This document shows positions 27,106 to 35,019 of a stretch of 64,000 nt of DNA, piece by piece. Below the pieces are notes generated by a model. The model searched no databases and was not told where the DNA came from. It saw only the letters and a list, made by a program, of their open reading frames with translations. This DNA is from Gluconobacter cerinus. GTDB taxonomy: Bacteria > Pseudomonadota > Alphaproteobacteria > Acetobacterales > Acetobacteraceae. Location: contig NZ_BEWM01000001.1 in assembly GCF_002723935.1 (NCBI RefSeq), positions 682,001 to 746,000 on the forward strand, written 5' to 3'. Both the position numbers and the translations under genes were made by a program. Each line of letters begins with the position of its first letter. Position 1 is the stretch's first letter.

Positions 27106-27750
27106 ATGACAGGCCCACTCACTGAAGACTCCGCCTTTTTCCCCCTTCGCATAGGCGACGAGGCCCCCGATTTTACGGCACGCACGACCCACGGTGAATT
27201 CGTACTGAGTTCGCTAAGAGGGCGCTGGGTCATGCTGTTCGCCCACCCGGCGGACTTCACACCCGTTTGCACGAGCGAGTTCATTGCCTTTGCCAAAGTG
27301 GAGACCTTTTTCCGCGAACGGAACTGCGTGCTCCTTGGGCTTTCCGCTGACAGTCTTCCCGCTCATCTGGCGTGGATTACGGCCATTGAAGAACGCTTCA
27401 ATGTCCGCATTCCTTTCCCGATCGTTGAAGACCCCTCCATGGAGGTCGCCCGCGCCTACGGAATGATGGATCTGGAAGCACAGGACAGCGCCACGGTACG
27501 GTCCGTCTTTTTCATTGATCCGACGGGGATTATTCGCGCCATCCTGAGCTATCCTGCCAGCGTTGGCCGGTCAGTGGCCGAGTTGCAGCGTATGCTTTCC
27601 GCCTTGCAGGAAGTAGATCGCTCCAACGTGCTGACACCGGAAGGCTGGCAGCCTGGACAGGCCGCTATTGCCCCCCCTCTTCAGACCCAGGAAGCAGTTC
27701 AGAAAGCAGGTCCGAACTGGTTCCTTCAGCCGAAGAAGCCGCGCCCATGA
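27106..27750 (+). CDS. Peroxiredoxin (AhpC/TSA, Prx6-like)
   Basis: 214 aa from the ATG at 27106. The same frame is open far upstream (to 26245), but that stretch is antisense to the dioxygenase gene and is not coding. The peroxidatic Cys55 is in the motif HPADFTPVCTSEF; Thr52 and the C-terminal Prx region (SVFFIDPTGIIRAILSYPASVGR) agree with the 1-Cys Prx6 group. It reduces peroxides and possibly persulfides. It overlaps the ArsR gene by 4 bases and is divergent from the sulfide operon. This suggests that it is regulated together with that operon. Confidence 0.85.
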   Translation: MTGPLTEDSAFFPLRIGDEAPDFTARTTHGEFVLSSLRGRWVMLFAHPADFTPVCTSEFIAFAKVETFFRERNCVLLGLSADSLPAHLAWITAIEERFNVRIPFPIVEDPSMEVARAYGMMDLEAQDSATVRSVFFIDPTGIIRAILSYPASVGRSVAELQRMLSALQEVDRSNVLTPEGWQPGQAAIAPPLQTQEAVQKAGPNWFLQPKKPRP

Positions 27751-28148
27751 CTCTTCTCGCCCTCGAAGAAAGCCGAAATCTTGCTGAATGGCTGCGCCTG
27801 CTCGCTCAGCCTCAACGCCTCATGATCCTGTCGGCCCTGCTCGATGGCTCACATGCTGTCAGTGAAATCGAGACCATGACAGGCATTGGCCAACCAACAC
27901 TGAGCCAGCATCTCGGCACACTCCGCCGCAGTGGGCTGATTGAGTCTCAGCGAGAGTCCCGCGCCATCAGTTACTGTATGGCTGATACGCCCGACGCCGC
28001 TCGCGCCAGAATGCTCATCATGACACTCCGCCCTGACGGACTGGCAGTCTCACCAACAGCTACAGCCCCTTCACGCAAACCCGGTGCCCAACGCTCTTCC
28101 CTGGAAGGCGCAAGGTTTGCGCGCATCGTCCGTCCGCTCTCCCGATGA
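27747..28148 (+). CDS. ArsR-family repressor (BigR/SqrR/YgaV-like)
   Basis: 133 aa winged helix protein overlapping the peroxiredoxin stop (ATGA). The recognition region is GIGQPTLSQHLGTLRRSGLIESQRESRAISY (read in two parts, about residues 46-76), close to BigR and YgaV, the repressors of sulfide-oxidation operons. Those sense persulfides with two cysteines, one in the helix near residue 41 and one in the C-terminal helix. Here the only cysteine is Cys77, and the equivalent of the first reads DGSHAVSEIE. An Arg/Pro-rich tail of about 40 residues follows the domain. It probably controls the divergent sulfide operon and its own pair. Confidence 0.8.
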   Translation: MTLLALEESRNLAEWLRLLAQPQRLMILSALLDGSHAVSEIETMTGIGQPTLSQHLGTLRRSGLIESQRESRAISYCMADTPDAARARMLIMTLRPDGLAVSPTATAPSRKPGAQRSSLEGARFARIVRPLSR

Positions 28149-28244
28149 CCAGAACCCGGCTTGCACCGCACCCTGTTTCACTGTGCGAGCCAACGGAAAC
28201 TGTCCTGCTTATCAAACGCTTTTAGATGGAAAAGGAGAAGGTCC

Positions 28245-28502
28245 ATGACCCGCTATCTGATGCTTCTGGCCTGCCTGACCGGTTTTGCCGCCCTGTCTGG
28301 CACGGCGTCAGCCGCGACACGCGACGAGCAGAAACAGGCCTGCCAAGGTGACGCCATCCGCCTGTGCACGTTTGCCATTCCTAACGAAGCCAAGATTACA
28401 GCCTGCATGAGAAAGAAGATGGATCAGCTCAGCCCGAAATGCCGGGCGATGTTTGAACCAGCTCCGCAGAAAAATACTACGACAACAAAGCCAAAAAACT
28501 GA
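28245..28502 (+). CDS. Small secreted protein with GLG1-type cysteine-rich repeat
   Basis: 85 aa from the ATG at 28245, which has a strong AAAGGAGAAGG ribosome-binding site. A signal peptide ends near GTASAAT. The mature part has one copy of the pattern C-x-x-D-A-x-R-L-C ... C-x-x-x-x-x-x-x-L-S-x-x-C-R, the cysteine-rich repeat known from GLG1-like proteins (PF00839), followed by a Thr/Lys tail. Four mature cysteines suggest two disulphides in the periplasm. Function is unknown. It stands alone with its own hairpin terminator. Confidence 0.7.
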   Translation: MTRYLMLLACLTGFAALSGTASAATRDEQKQACQGDAIRLCTFAIPNEAKITACMRKKMDQLSPKCRAMFEPAPQKNTTTTKPKN

Positions 28503-28566
28503 GACGTTTACCCTCTTGTCGTAATCGTGAAGATGGGCAGACGACGTTCAGACCAGCATTTACCTG

Positions 28567-28589
28567 AGGCACCTGCATATTAGGTGCCT
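28567..28589 (+). terminator. Hairpin after the cysteine-rich protein gene
   Basis: AGGCACCT and AGGTGCCT form an 8-bp perfect stem with a 7-base loop, 65 bases after the stop. The following T content is low, so this is a probable terminator. Confidence 0.5.
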
Positions 28590-28644
28590 TCGCGTTCTTC
28601 CGTCAGGATTGCACGAAGGCAGCGTTTTCATTATTGGATAACAT

Positions 28645-29733
28645 ATGAAAACAACCCGTCAGTACGGTCGTCGCAAGGTTACGCTCAAGGATGTAGCGGC
28701 ACAGGTCGGGGTGTCCCACACGACAGTCTCGAATGCCTATATCCGGCCGGGCCAACTCTCGGCTGCGCTGAGGGAAAAGATCTTCGCGGCGGCGCAGGAG
28801 CTTGGATATACAGGCCCTGATCCAGCAGCGAAACAGCTTGCAACCGGGCACTCCGGGGCACTGGGCTTTCTCTTCAGTGAAGATCTTCCATACGCATTTT
28901 CTGATCCTGCCGTTCTCGCCGTGCTGAACGGCGTCGCGAAAAGCTGCGATGAAATGGAAACGGATCTGGCCCTTATTTCAGCAGGCAGCAGCCTCCGCAA
29001 CATGAACACACCTGTTTCGCTCGGCAATGCTGCGGTCGACGGGTACATCCTTTATTCCGTGGCCCCCGATAGCCGGTGCGTTTTGATGGCGCAGCAGCGG
29101 AACGTTCCGCTCGTTGTGGTGGACCAGCCTCGTTTGGACAACGTGCCATATGTCGGCATTGATGACCGTGGAGCCGCCTACAACGCGGCAAAAACGCTGC
29201 TTGAGCTAGGACACCGTCGCTTCGGTATCCTGTCTCTCAAAACAGCCCATGACGACTATTTTGGGATCCTGACGGCCAAACGTCGCGCCAATATTGCGCA
29301 CAGCACGATTGCCATGCGTCTTGAGGGGTACCTAACAGCCCTTCAGGAAGCCGGCATTGCCCCTGAGAACGTGCCTGCCTGGGAAATTCCGATCAACTCT
29401 GAAGAGTCCGGTGCTGAAGGCGCGCGCTTCTTGCTAAACCGGCAGAATGCACCGACAGCAATTCTGGCAATGAGCGACCGCGTTGCAATTGGCGCCATGC
29501 AAACAATCCGTGCGGCGGGTCTCAGCATTCCTGAAGACGTGTCGATTTTTGGATTTGATGACATTCCTGCCGCTGCCCTGTCGGACCTCAGCACAATTCG
29601 CCAGCCTCATGAGCGCAAAGGCATGGAGGCAGTCCGTCTCCTGACCCAGCAGGACGGCCGCCAGAACAAGAACGTCATTCTGGAAACAGAACTCGTCGCT
29701 CGCGGCAGCATTGGTCCAGCCCCCAAGGGCTGA
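28645..29733 (+). CDS. LacI-family transcriptional regulator
   Basis: 362 aa. The N-terminal helix-turn-helix and hinge (VTLKDVAAQVGVSHTTVSNAY, residues about 12-32) are followed by a periplasmic-binding-like domain with GFLFSEDLPYAF, VDGYILYSV and IFGFDDIPAAALSDLSTIRQP. The last piece is the standard C-terminal LacI signature. Ligand is usually a sugar, sugar alcohol or nucleoside. No transport or catabolic genes adjoin it: the neighbours are the small Cys-rich protein and the convergent HAD gene. Its regulon must lie elsewhere. Confidence 0.87.
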   Translation: MKTTRQYGRRKVTLKDVAAQVGVSHTTVSNAYIRPGQLSAALREKIFAAAQELGYTGPDPAAKQLATGHSGALGFLFSEDLPYAFSDPAVLAVLNGVAKSCDEMETDLALISAGSSLRNMNTPVSLGNAAVDGYILYSVAPDSRCVLMAQQRNVPLVVVDQPRLDNVPYVGIDDRGAAYNAAKTLLELGHRRFGILSLKTAHDDYFGILTAKRRANIAHSTIAMRLEGYLTALQEAGIAPENVPAWEIPINSEESGAEGARFLLNRQNAPTAILAMSDRVAIGAMQTIRAAGLSIPEDVSIFGFDDIPAAALSDLSTIRQPHERKGMEAVRLLTQQDGRQNKNVILETELVARGSIGPAPKG

Positions 29734-29744
29734 ACCACACTGTA

Positions 29745-30407
29745 TTAGCGAGCGACGTTCAGAAGCCCGGCAATACTGTCGATCTGAAAATCCGGCTTCA
29801 GGTCAATGCACTGCGTTGCAGACCCGTGCCCATAACTCGCCCAGCAGGATGCAATGCCACTATTGCGGGCAAATCCAAGATCTGCCGCCGTGTCGCCAAC
29901 CATCAGAAAATCTGATGCGGGGACTTCCGGGAACAACGGCCGCACACGGTCCGTCATGACGCGGGGATCCGGCTTGTGCGGGTAGTCTGGTTCGGACGCG
30001 ATCACATTGCTGATCCACCCACCAAGGCCGAAGCGCTCGATGCTGGCATGAACAGTTGGAGCATGCTTGTTGCTGAGGATGACCAGCGTTGCCCCGTCAG
30101 CCTTCAGGTCGTCGAGCACTGACTTCACCCCGTCAAACAGAACGGTCTCTTCCTGATCGGCTTTAGGGTAATATGCCCGATAATGACGAACAAAAGCCTG
30201 CGCATCCTCTGCGTCACTGTCGGGAACGATCGCCTGAAACAGCGTCTGAAGCGTCCCACCCTTTGACAGCTGATGCTTCAGGGCGTCTGATGAAGGGCCC
30301 TTGTAGCCGCTGGCTTCAAAGGCTTCCTTCAGGCTGCGAAGAATGGCCGGCTGCGTTTCCGCCAGAGTACCATCGTAGTCGAGAAGAACGATCGGGAATC
30401 TTGTCAT
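29745..30407 (-). CDS. HAD-family phosphatase (phosphoglycolate phosphatase-like)
   Basis: 220 aa. Motif I is VLLDYDGTLAETQP with the nucleophile and acid Asp residues, motif II is VILSNKHAPT, and motif IV is MVGDTAADLGFA. A cap domain lies between I and II. This is the Gph/PGMB subfamily arrangement. Note DYDGT rather than DFDGT in motif I, which is tolerated. It is the third gene of the arsR-methyltransferase/metF/HAD operon, 46 bases after metF. Substrate not predictable; phosphoglycolate or another small phosphate ester. Confidence 0.8.
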   Translation of the reverse strand: MTRFPIVLLDYDGTLAETQPAILRSLKEAFEASGYKGPSSDALKHQLSKGGTLQTLFQAIVPDSDAEDAQAFVRHYRAYYPKADQEETVLFDGVKSVLDDLKADGATLVILSNKHAPTVHASIERFGLGGWISNVIASEPDYPHKPDPRVMTDRVRPLFPEVPASDFLMVGDTAADLGFARNSGIASCWASYGHGSATQCIDLKPDFQIDSIAGLLNVAR

Positions 30408-30453
30408 TCCCTTTTGTCACCCCGTTTACGCAGGAAATCCAGCCCTCTCCGCT

Positions 30454-31323
30454 TCAGATCGCACGTCGCCCAAGAAGGCGGCAAAGGGCTGATGCTGTAT
30501 CTGCATGATTCAACGTATAGAAATGGAATTGCTCCACCCCTTCAGCTTTCAGTGTCTGACAAAGCCGGTCTGCAATCGTAGCCGCGACAAACGCCCGCGC
30601 CTGAGGCGTTTCATCCAGTCCCTCAAACAGGTCGCGCATCCACTTCGGCACGTTCGCACCACACATATCGGCAAACTTCCAGGCCTGCGCAGCACTTCCG
30701 ACCGGAAGAATACCCGGCACGATCGGCCGCTCGATTCCAATGGCCGCAGCACGGTCCCGGAAGCGTAGAAATGTGTCCGCTTCGAAGAAAAACTGCGTCA
30801 AAGCCCGGTCCGCACCCGCATCAATCTTCGCTCGCAGATGCTCCAGATCCGATTGCGGGCTAAGCGCGGCAGGATGCGTTTCCGGATATGCCGCAACGGA
30901 GATTTCGAACGGCGCAATCTCCTTCAATCCGTGCACCAGATCCACAGCCCCCGCGTAGCCTTCCGGGTGAGGCTCATAGACGCCCCCGGCTGACGGCGGC
31001 GGATCACCACGCAGGGCCACAATATGCTTCACACCAGCGTCCCAGTACGCCTGCGCCACGGCATTGACGTCTTCTTTGGAGGCTCCCACGCAGGTCAGAT
31101 GCCCAGCCATTGGCGCGCCAGTTTCCCGAACCATGTCTTTCAGGGTGACCAGGGTGCGGTCCCGTGTTGACCCACCTGCCCCATACGTCACGGACATAAA
31201 CTGCGGACCAAAAGCAGCTAGCGTTTTTGCGTTTTCCAGCAGCGTGGCGGCTGCCTTTTCCGACTTTGCAGGGAAAAACTCGAACGAAATTGCGGGCAGA
31301 GGCCCTGTCTGTGCGGGCATCAC
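30454..31323 (-). CDS. metF: 5,10-methylenetetrahydrofolate reductase
   Basis: 289 aa, the usual bacterial MetF length. The N-terminal ISFEFFPAKSEKA carries the catalytic Glu of the FEFFPPK motif. SVTYGAGGSTRDRT, the folate-site HLTCVGASKEDV and the FAD-region ALRGDPP are all present. It reduces 5,10-methylene-THF to 5-methyl-THF with FAD, supplying the methyl group for methionine synthesis by MetE, which is encoded 1.3 kb away on the other strand. It follows the ArsR-methyltransferase fusion gene by 26 bases, so the regulator and this gene are co-transcribed. Confidence 0.93.
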   Translation of the reverse strand: MMPAQTGPLPAISFEFFPAKSEKAAATLLENAKTLAAFGPQFMSVTYGAGGSTRDRTLVTLKDMVRETGAPMAGHLTCVGASKEDVNAVAQAYWDAGVKHIVALRGDPPPSAGGVYEPHPEGYAGAVDLVHGLKEIAPFEISVAAYPETHPAALSPQSDLEHLRAKIDAGADRALTQFFFEADTFLRFRDRAAAIGIERPIVPGILPVGSAAQAWKFADMCGANVPKWMRDLFEGLDETPQARAFVAATIADRLCQTLKAEGVEQFHFYTLNHADTASALCRLLGRRAI

Positions 31324-31349
31324 GCCAGCTCCTTATTCAATAATTCGGA

Positions 31350-32276
31350 TCAGTTGGGGCGTTGGCCAAGCCAGAGTTTGACCGTCAGTTCGCCTTCAAG
31401 CGCCACTGGCTCTGCGGGAACCAGACCGGCTGCGCGAAACCACGTCGCCATCTGCGCATCGGTAAACCCAAGCCGAACATGCGCATCCCGTGTGCGAAGT
31501 TCTTCCCGGCTATGGGAGGCAAAATCGATAATCAGCAATCGACCATTGGCATCCAGAATACGCGCGGCTTCCGCAATTACAGCAGCCGGATGCTGTGCAT
31601 AGTGCAGAACCTGATGCATGACCGCGACATCGGCTGAATGCTCCGGCAACGGAAGGGCCTGAAAGTCCCCCTGCCGCAGATCAGCCTGCTCCAGACCAGC
31701 TTCCGCAAGCTTGGTCCGCGCCAATCGCAGCATGGCAGGACTGCGATCAAACCCTATGACTGTCTGGGCGCCGGCTCCCAGCAACTCCATCATACGACCG
31801 GTCCCAGTGCCTATATCCACAAGGCGGCCGATCGGAGATGCGGAGAGCGTCTTTACGATCGCTGCTTCGACCTCCTGTTCGGACACATGCAAGGAACGCA
31901 ATGCGTCCCATTCTGCCGCGTGGGTTTCAAACCAGTCTTCCGCCGCGAGCGCACGAACATCTCGAATGGCCTGCAAGCGAATACGATCCGCACGGATTTC
32001 CGCCGGTTCCCGCGCAGTCCATCGATCCAACGCCATAAAGACAGGCTCTAGAAGATCCGGAACGCCCAAAGTCAAAAAGACCCAACTTCCTTCCTTGCGG
32101 CGCTCAATTAATGCCGCATCTGCCAGGATCTTCACATGCCGTGACACGCGGGGCTGACTTTGCCCGAGCACCTGCGCCACCTCGCCGATGGACAGTTCCA
32201 TCTCGCGCAGAAGGGCCAGAATCCGCAGACGGGTCATGTCTGCCAGTGCCTGGAAAATGATGAGGGCCTGCTCCAT
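31350..32276 (-). CDS. ArsR-type regulator fused to SAM-dependent methyltransferase domain
   Basis: 308 aa. Residues about 1-90 form an ArsR winged helix (LSIGEVAQVLGQSQPRVSRHVKIL). Residues about 135-300 form a class I methyltransferase domain with LVDIGTGTGRMMELLG as motif I and ADVAVMHQVLHYAQHP as motif IV. It lacks the metal-binding cysteines of arsenic sensors. In alphaproteobacteria ArsR-type regulators of this design accompany methionine-cycle genes and are thought to sense SAM or S-adenosylhomocysteine through the methyltransferase fold. The linked metF gene and a 22-bp palindrome 9 bases before the start support self-repression of a methionine operon. Whether the domain still methylates is unknown. 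Confidence 0.82.
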   Translation of the reverse strand: MEQALIIFQALADMTRLRILALLREMELSIGEVAQVLGQSQPRVSRHVKILADAALIERRKEGSWVFLTLGVPDLLEPVFMALDRWTAREPAEIRADRIRLQAIRDVRALAAEDWFETHAAEWDALRSLHVSEQEVEAAIVKTLSASPIGRLVDIGTGTGRMMELLGAGAQTVIGFDRSPAMLRLARTKLAEAGLEQADLRQGDFQALPLPEHSADVAVMHQVLHYAQHPAAVIAEAARILDANGRLLIIDFASHSREELRTRDAHVRLGFTDAQMATWFRAAGLVPAEPVALEGELTVKLWLGQRPN

Positions 32277-32285
32277 ACGGATTTA

Positions 32286-32307
32286 CATATAAGGAGTTCT
32301 TTATATG
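32286..32307. promoter_or_regulatory. 22-bp palindrome at the start of the arsR-methyltransferase/metF operon
   Basis: The arms CATATAA and TTATATG are perfect complements, and two further central pairs match (18 of 22 positions symmetric). It lies 9 bases upstream of the regulator start codon, where binding would block transcription or translation initiation. The fused ArsR protein is the obvious candidate ligand. It may also influence metE, 360 bases away in the other direction. Confidence 0.5.
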
Positions 32308-32349
32308 AGCAAGAGCTATTGACTCTTTTTCAGAGCATGCGGCAGTCAT

Positions 32350-32540
32350 AAGGCTTGTCATGGTTCCATGTCGGATGTTCACGCATCCGGCGTGGCTAAG
32401 AGGGAAGCCGGTGCAAAGCCGGCGCTGCCCCCGCAACTGTCAGCGGCGAGTGCCGATTCCATACAGGCCACTGGATGAAAGTCCGGGAAGGCGGAATCAG
32501 CGCGAAAACCCGTAAGCCAGGAGACCTGCCACGGCACATA
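32350..32540 (+). promoter_or_regulatory. Cobalamin riboswitch upstream of metE
   Basis: The conserved core is easy to read: GGGAAGCCGGTGCAA followed by GCCGGCGCTGCCCCCGCAAC (32402-32437), then the CACTGG region and GGGAAGGCGG, and finally the B12 box GCCAGGAGACCTGCC (32516-32530). The edges are estimated. The 120 bases after it hold a G/C-rich hairpin (arms near 32547-32551 and 32561-32565) that could be the expression platform. The element precedes metE, the B12-independent methionine synthase, which is a classic target: vitamin B12 binding turns the gene off. Confidence 0.95.
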
Positions 32541-32663
32541 ACATCCTCCGGCGGGGCGTTCCGGACGGGTCACGCATGTCTCCACGCCGCACATTTCCTG
32601 TTCGGGGCGTGAACGATCCTGCATGCCCTGCGAGCGCACTGCCACGAACCTGTCGAGGCTTTC

Positions 32664-34976
32664 ATGACCGTCCGCGTCGCAACTCTGGGCTTTCCGCGTA
32701 TCGGCACCCGCCGTGAACTGAAAACCGCTCTTGAACAGTACTGGGCGGGAAATTCCTCCGCCGATGATCTGCTTTCCACAGCCGCGTCCCTTCGAGCGTC
32801 CGCCTGGCAGCGCCAGAAAGACCTCGGTGCCGAGATCATCCCTTCCAACGATTTTTCGCTTTACGATCATGTGCTGGATACATCCGCAATGGTCGGTGCT
32901 GTTCCCGCCATTTACGGCAACGTGCAGGACAAGGTGGACTTGGGAACCTACTTCGCCATGGCCCGCGGCTTCCAGACGACATCCGAAGAGTGTGGCTGCG
33001 GTCATGCTCATGGCGCACCTCAGGACGTTCCCGCCGCCGAAATGACCAAGTGGTTTGACACGAACTACCATTACCTTGTCCCGCAATTCACAGCAGACCA
33101 GACGTTCCGCCTCGCCTCTACAAAAGCGGTGGAGGAATATCATGAAGCCAAGGCGCTTGGGATTGAGACACGCCCCGTTCTGCTCGGACCTGTCAGCTTC
33201 CTGCTTCTGGGAAAATGTGATGGCCCGGCGTTTGATCGCCTTGATCTGCTTCCTGCCCTACTGCCCGTTTACGAACGGGTTCTGAACGCCCTCCGAGCAG
33301 AAGGCGCAGATTGGGTTCAGATTGACGAGCCGTGTCTTGTTCTGGATCTGCCAGGAAATGCTGGCGCAGCGTTCAAGACAGCATACAACACTCTAACAAC
33401 CACAGTTCCAGACCTGAAACTGATGCTCGCCACATACTTCGGCGCGCTCGGAGACAATCAGGGCATCGCCCTCAGCCTGCCAGTTCACGGGCTGCATGTA
33501 GACCTTGTCCGCGCTCCCGAGCAGCTTGCATCCATTCTGGAAAAAGCACGACCTGACCTGCTGCTATCTCTGGGCGTAGTGGATGGGCGGAATATCTGGA
33601 AGGCCGATCTGAACGCGCTTCTGGACCATCTTGAACCTCTGGCGCGCCAGCGTGACCTGATCCTTGCTCCGTCCTGCTCTCTCCTCCACACACCCATTGA
33701 TCTGGAACGGGAGACAGACCTGGACGCAGATGTAAAATCCTGGCTCGCATTCGCCGTTCAGAAAATCGAGGAGTTGCACACACTGGGGCGCGCCCTGAAT
33801 GAAGGCCGGGGCGCTGTGCAAGCAACTCTAGCCGAAAACGCTGCGGCTCTTCGGGCGCGCCGCTCTTCTGCAAAAATCAACGATCCTACCGTTCAGGCAC
33901 GCTCTGCGGATCGCAATCCAGCTCTCGCCCAGCGCCGTTCACCCTTCCCCGCGCGCCGTCCATTGCAACAGTCCAAACTCAGGCTGCCTTTGTATCCGAC
34001 GACGACTATCGGCTCCTTCCCCCAGACGCCGGAAGTCCGCAAAGCCCGTGCGGATCATGCACGAGGAGAGCTCTCTTCCGAGGCTTACGAAGCCTTCCTG
34101 CGGGAAGAAACCGCCCGGACCATCCGCTGGCAGGAAGAGATTGATCTTGAGGTGCTGGTGCATGGCGAGTTTGAGCGCAATGACATGGTGCAGTATTTCG
34201 GGGAGCAGCTTTCCGGCTTTGCGTTCACGAAGCATGCCTGGGTGCAGTCCTACGGGTCCCGCTATGTCCGGCCACCCATCATTTTCGGGGATGTGTCACG
34301 CCCAAAAGCCATGACGGTTGAATGGTGGGAATATGCCCAATCCATCACCAGCCGCCCGATGAAAGGTATGCTGACGGGACCTGTCACGATCCTGAACTGG
34401 TCTTTCGTGCGAGACGATCAGCCGCGTTCGGAAACGTGCCGACAGATCGCCTTCGCGATCCGGGATGAAGTGTGCGATCTGGAAAAAGCCGGGTGCGGCA
34501 TTATCCAGATTGATGAAGCCGCCTTGCGTGAAGGCCTGCCGCTCCGTCGCGCAGACTGGCAATCCTATCTGGACTGGGCCGTGGAAAGTTTCCGCATTTC
34601 AGCCTCGGGTGTGCAGGACGCCACGCAGATCCATACCCATATGTGCTACTCGGAATTCAACGATATCATTGCCGCCATTGGCGCGATGGATGCGGATGTG
34701 ATTTCGATTGAAACCGCCCGCTCCCGCATGGAACTACTCGATGCGTTCGCAGCCTATCGCTACCCTGCGGAAATCGGGCCGGGCGTTTACGATATCCATT
34801 CCCCACGCGTGCCGTCTGTCGAGGAAATGGTGGAACTGCTTCGGGCAGCCAGCAAAGCCATTAGCCCGGATGCCCTCTGGGTCAATCCGGATTGCGGACT
34901 AAAAACCCGCAAATGGCCGGAGACGAAAGCTGCACTCATCAACATGGTTGCGGCAGCCCATTATATGCGTCCGTAA
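32664..34976 (+). CDS. metE: Cobalamin-independent methionine synthase
   Basis: 770 aa, slightly longer than the usual 755 or so because of a basic linker near residues 385-430. The N-terminal domain starts RVATLGFPRIGTRRELK. The catalytic domain starts TTTIGSFPQTPEVRKAR. The zinc ligands line up with the E. coli enzyme at equal spacing: His659, Cys661 (HTHMCYSEF), Glu683 and Cys744 (NPDCGLKTRKW). It transfers a methyl group from 5-methyl-THF-polyglutamate to homocysteine. GAGG is the ribosome-binding site. It is controlled by the cobalamin riboswitch upstream, which implies that the organism also has a B12-dependent MetH or B12 supply. Confidence 0.96.
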   Translation: MTVRVATLGFPRIGTRRELKTALEQYWAGNSSADDLLSTAASLRASAWQRQKDLGAEIIPSNDFSLYDHVLDTSAMVGAVPAIYGNVQDKVDLGTYFAMARGFQTTSEECGCGHAHGAPQDVPAAEMTKWFDTNYHYLVPQFTADQTFRLASTKAVEEYHEAKALGIETRPVLLGPVSFLLLGKCDGPAFDRLDLLPALLPVYERVLNALRAEGADWVQIDEPCLVLDLPGNAGAAFKTAYNTLTTTVPDLKLMLATYFGALGDNQGIALSLPVHGLHVDLVRAPEQLASILEKARPDLLLSLGVVDGRNIWKADLNALLDHLEPLARQRDLILAPSCSLLHTPIDLERETDLDADVKSWLAFAVQKIEELHTLGRALNEGRGAVQATLAENAAALRARRSSAKINDPTVQARSADRNPALAQRRSPFPARRPLQQSKLRLPLYPTTTIGSFPQTPEVRKARADHARGELSSEAYEAFLREETARTIRWQEEIDLEVLVHGEFERNDMVQYFGEQLSGFAFTKHAWVQSYGSRYVRPPIIFGDVSRPKAMTVEWWEYAQSITSRPMKGMLTGPVTILNWSFVRDDQPRSETCRQIAFAIRDEVCDLEKAGCGIIQIDEAALREGLPLRRADWQSYLDWAVESFRISASGVQDATQIHTHMCYSEFNDIIAAIGAMDADVISIETARSRMELLDAFAAYRYPAEIGPGVYDIHSPRVPSVEEMVELLRAASKAISPDALWVNPDCGLKTRKWPETKAALINMVAAAHYMRP

Positions 34977-34987
34977 ACCAGCGAGTA

Positions 34988-35011
34988 GATGGGGTGGTTT
35001 TCCACCCCATC
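34988..35011. terminator. Bidirectional hairpin terminator
   Basis: GATGGGGTGG and CCACCCCATC form a 10-bp perfect stem with a TTTT loop between the convergent metE and M13 peptidase genes. Confidence 0.75.
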
Positions 35012-35019
35012 ATACGCAA

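Noticed and set aside
32379-33143. Minus-strand open frame over the riboswitch
   Set aside because: Covers the cobalamin riboswitch and the start of metE; no protein family seen.
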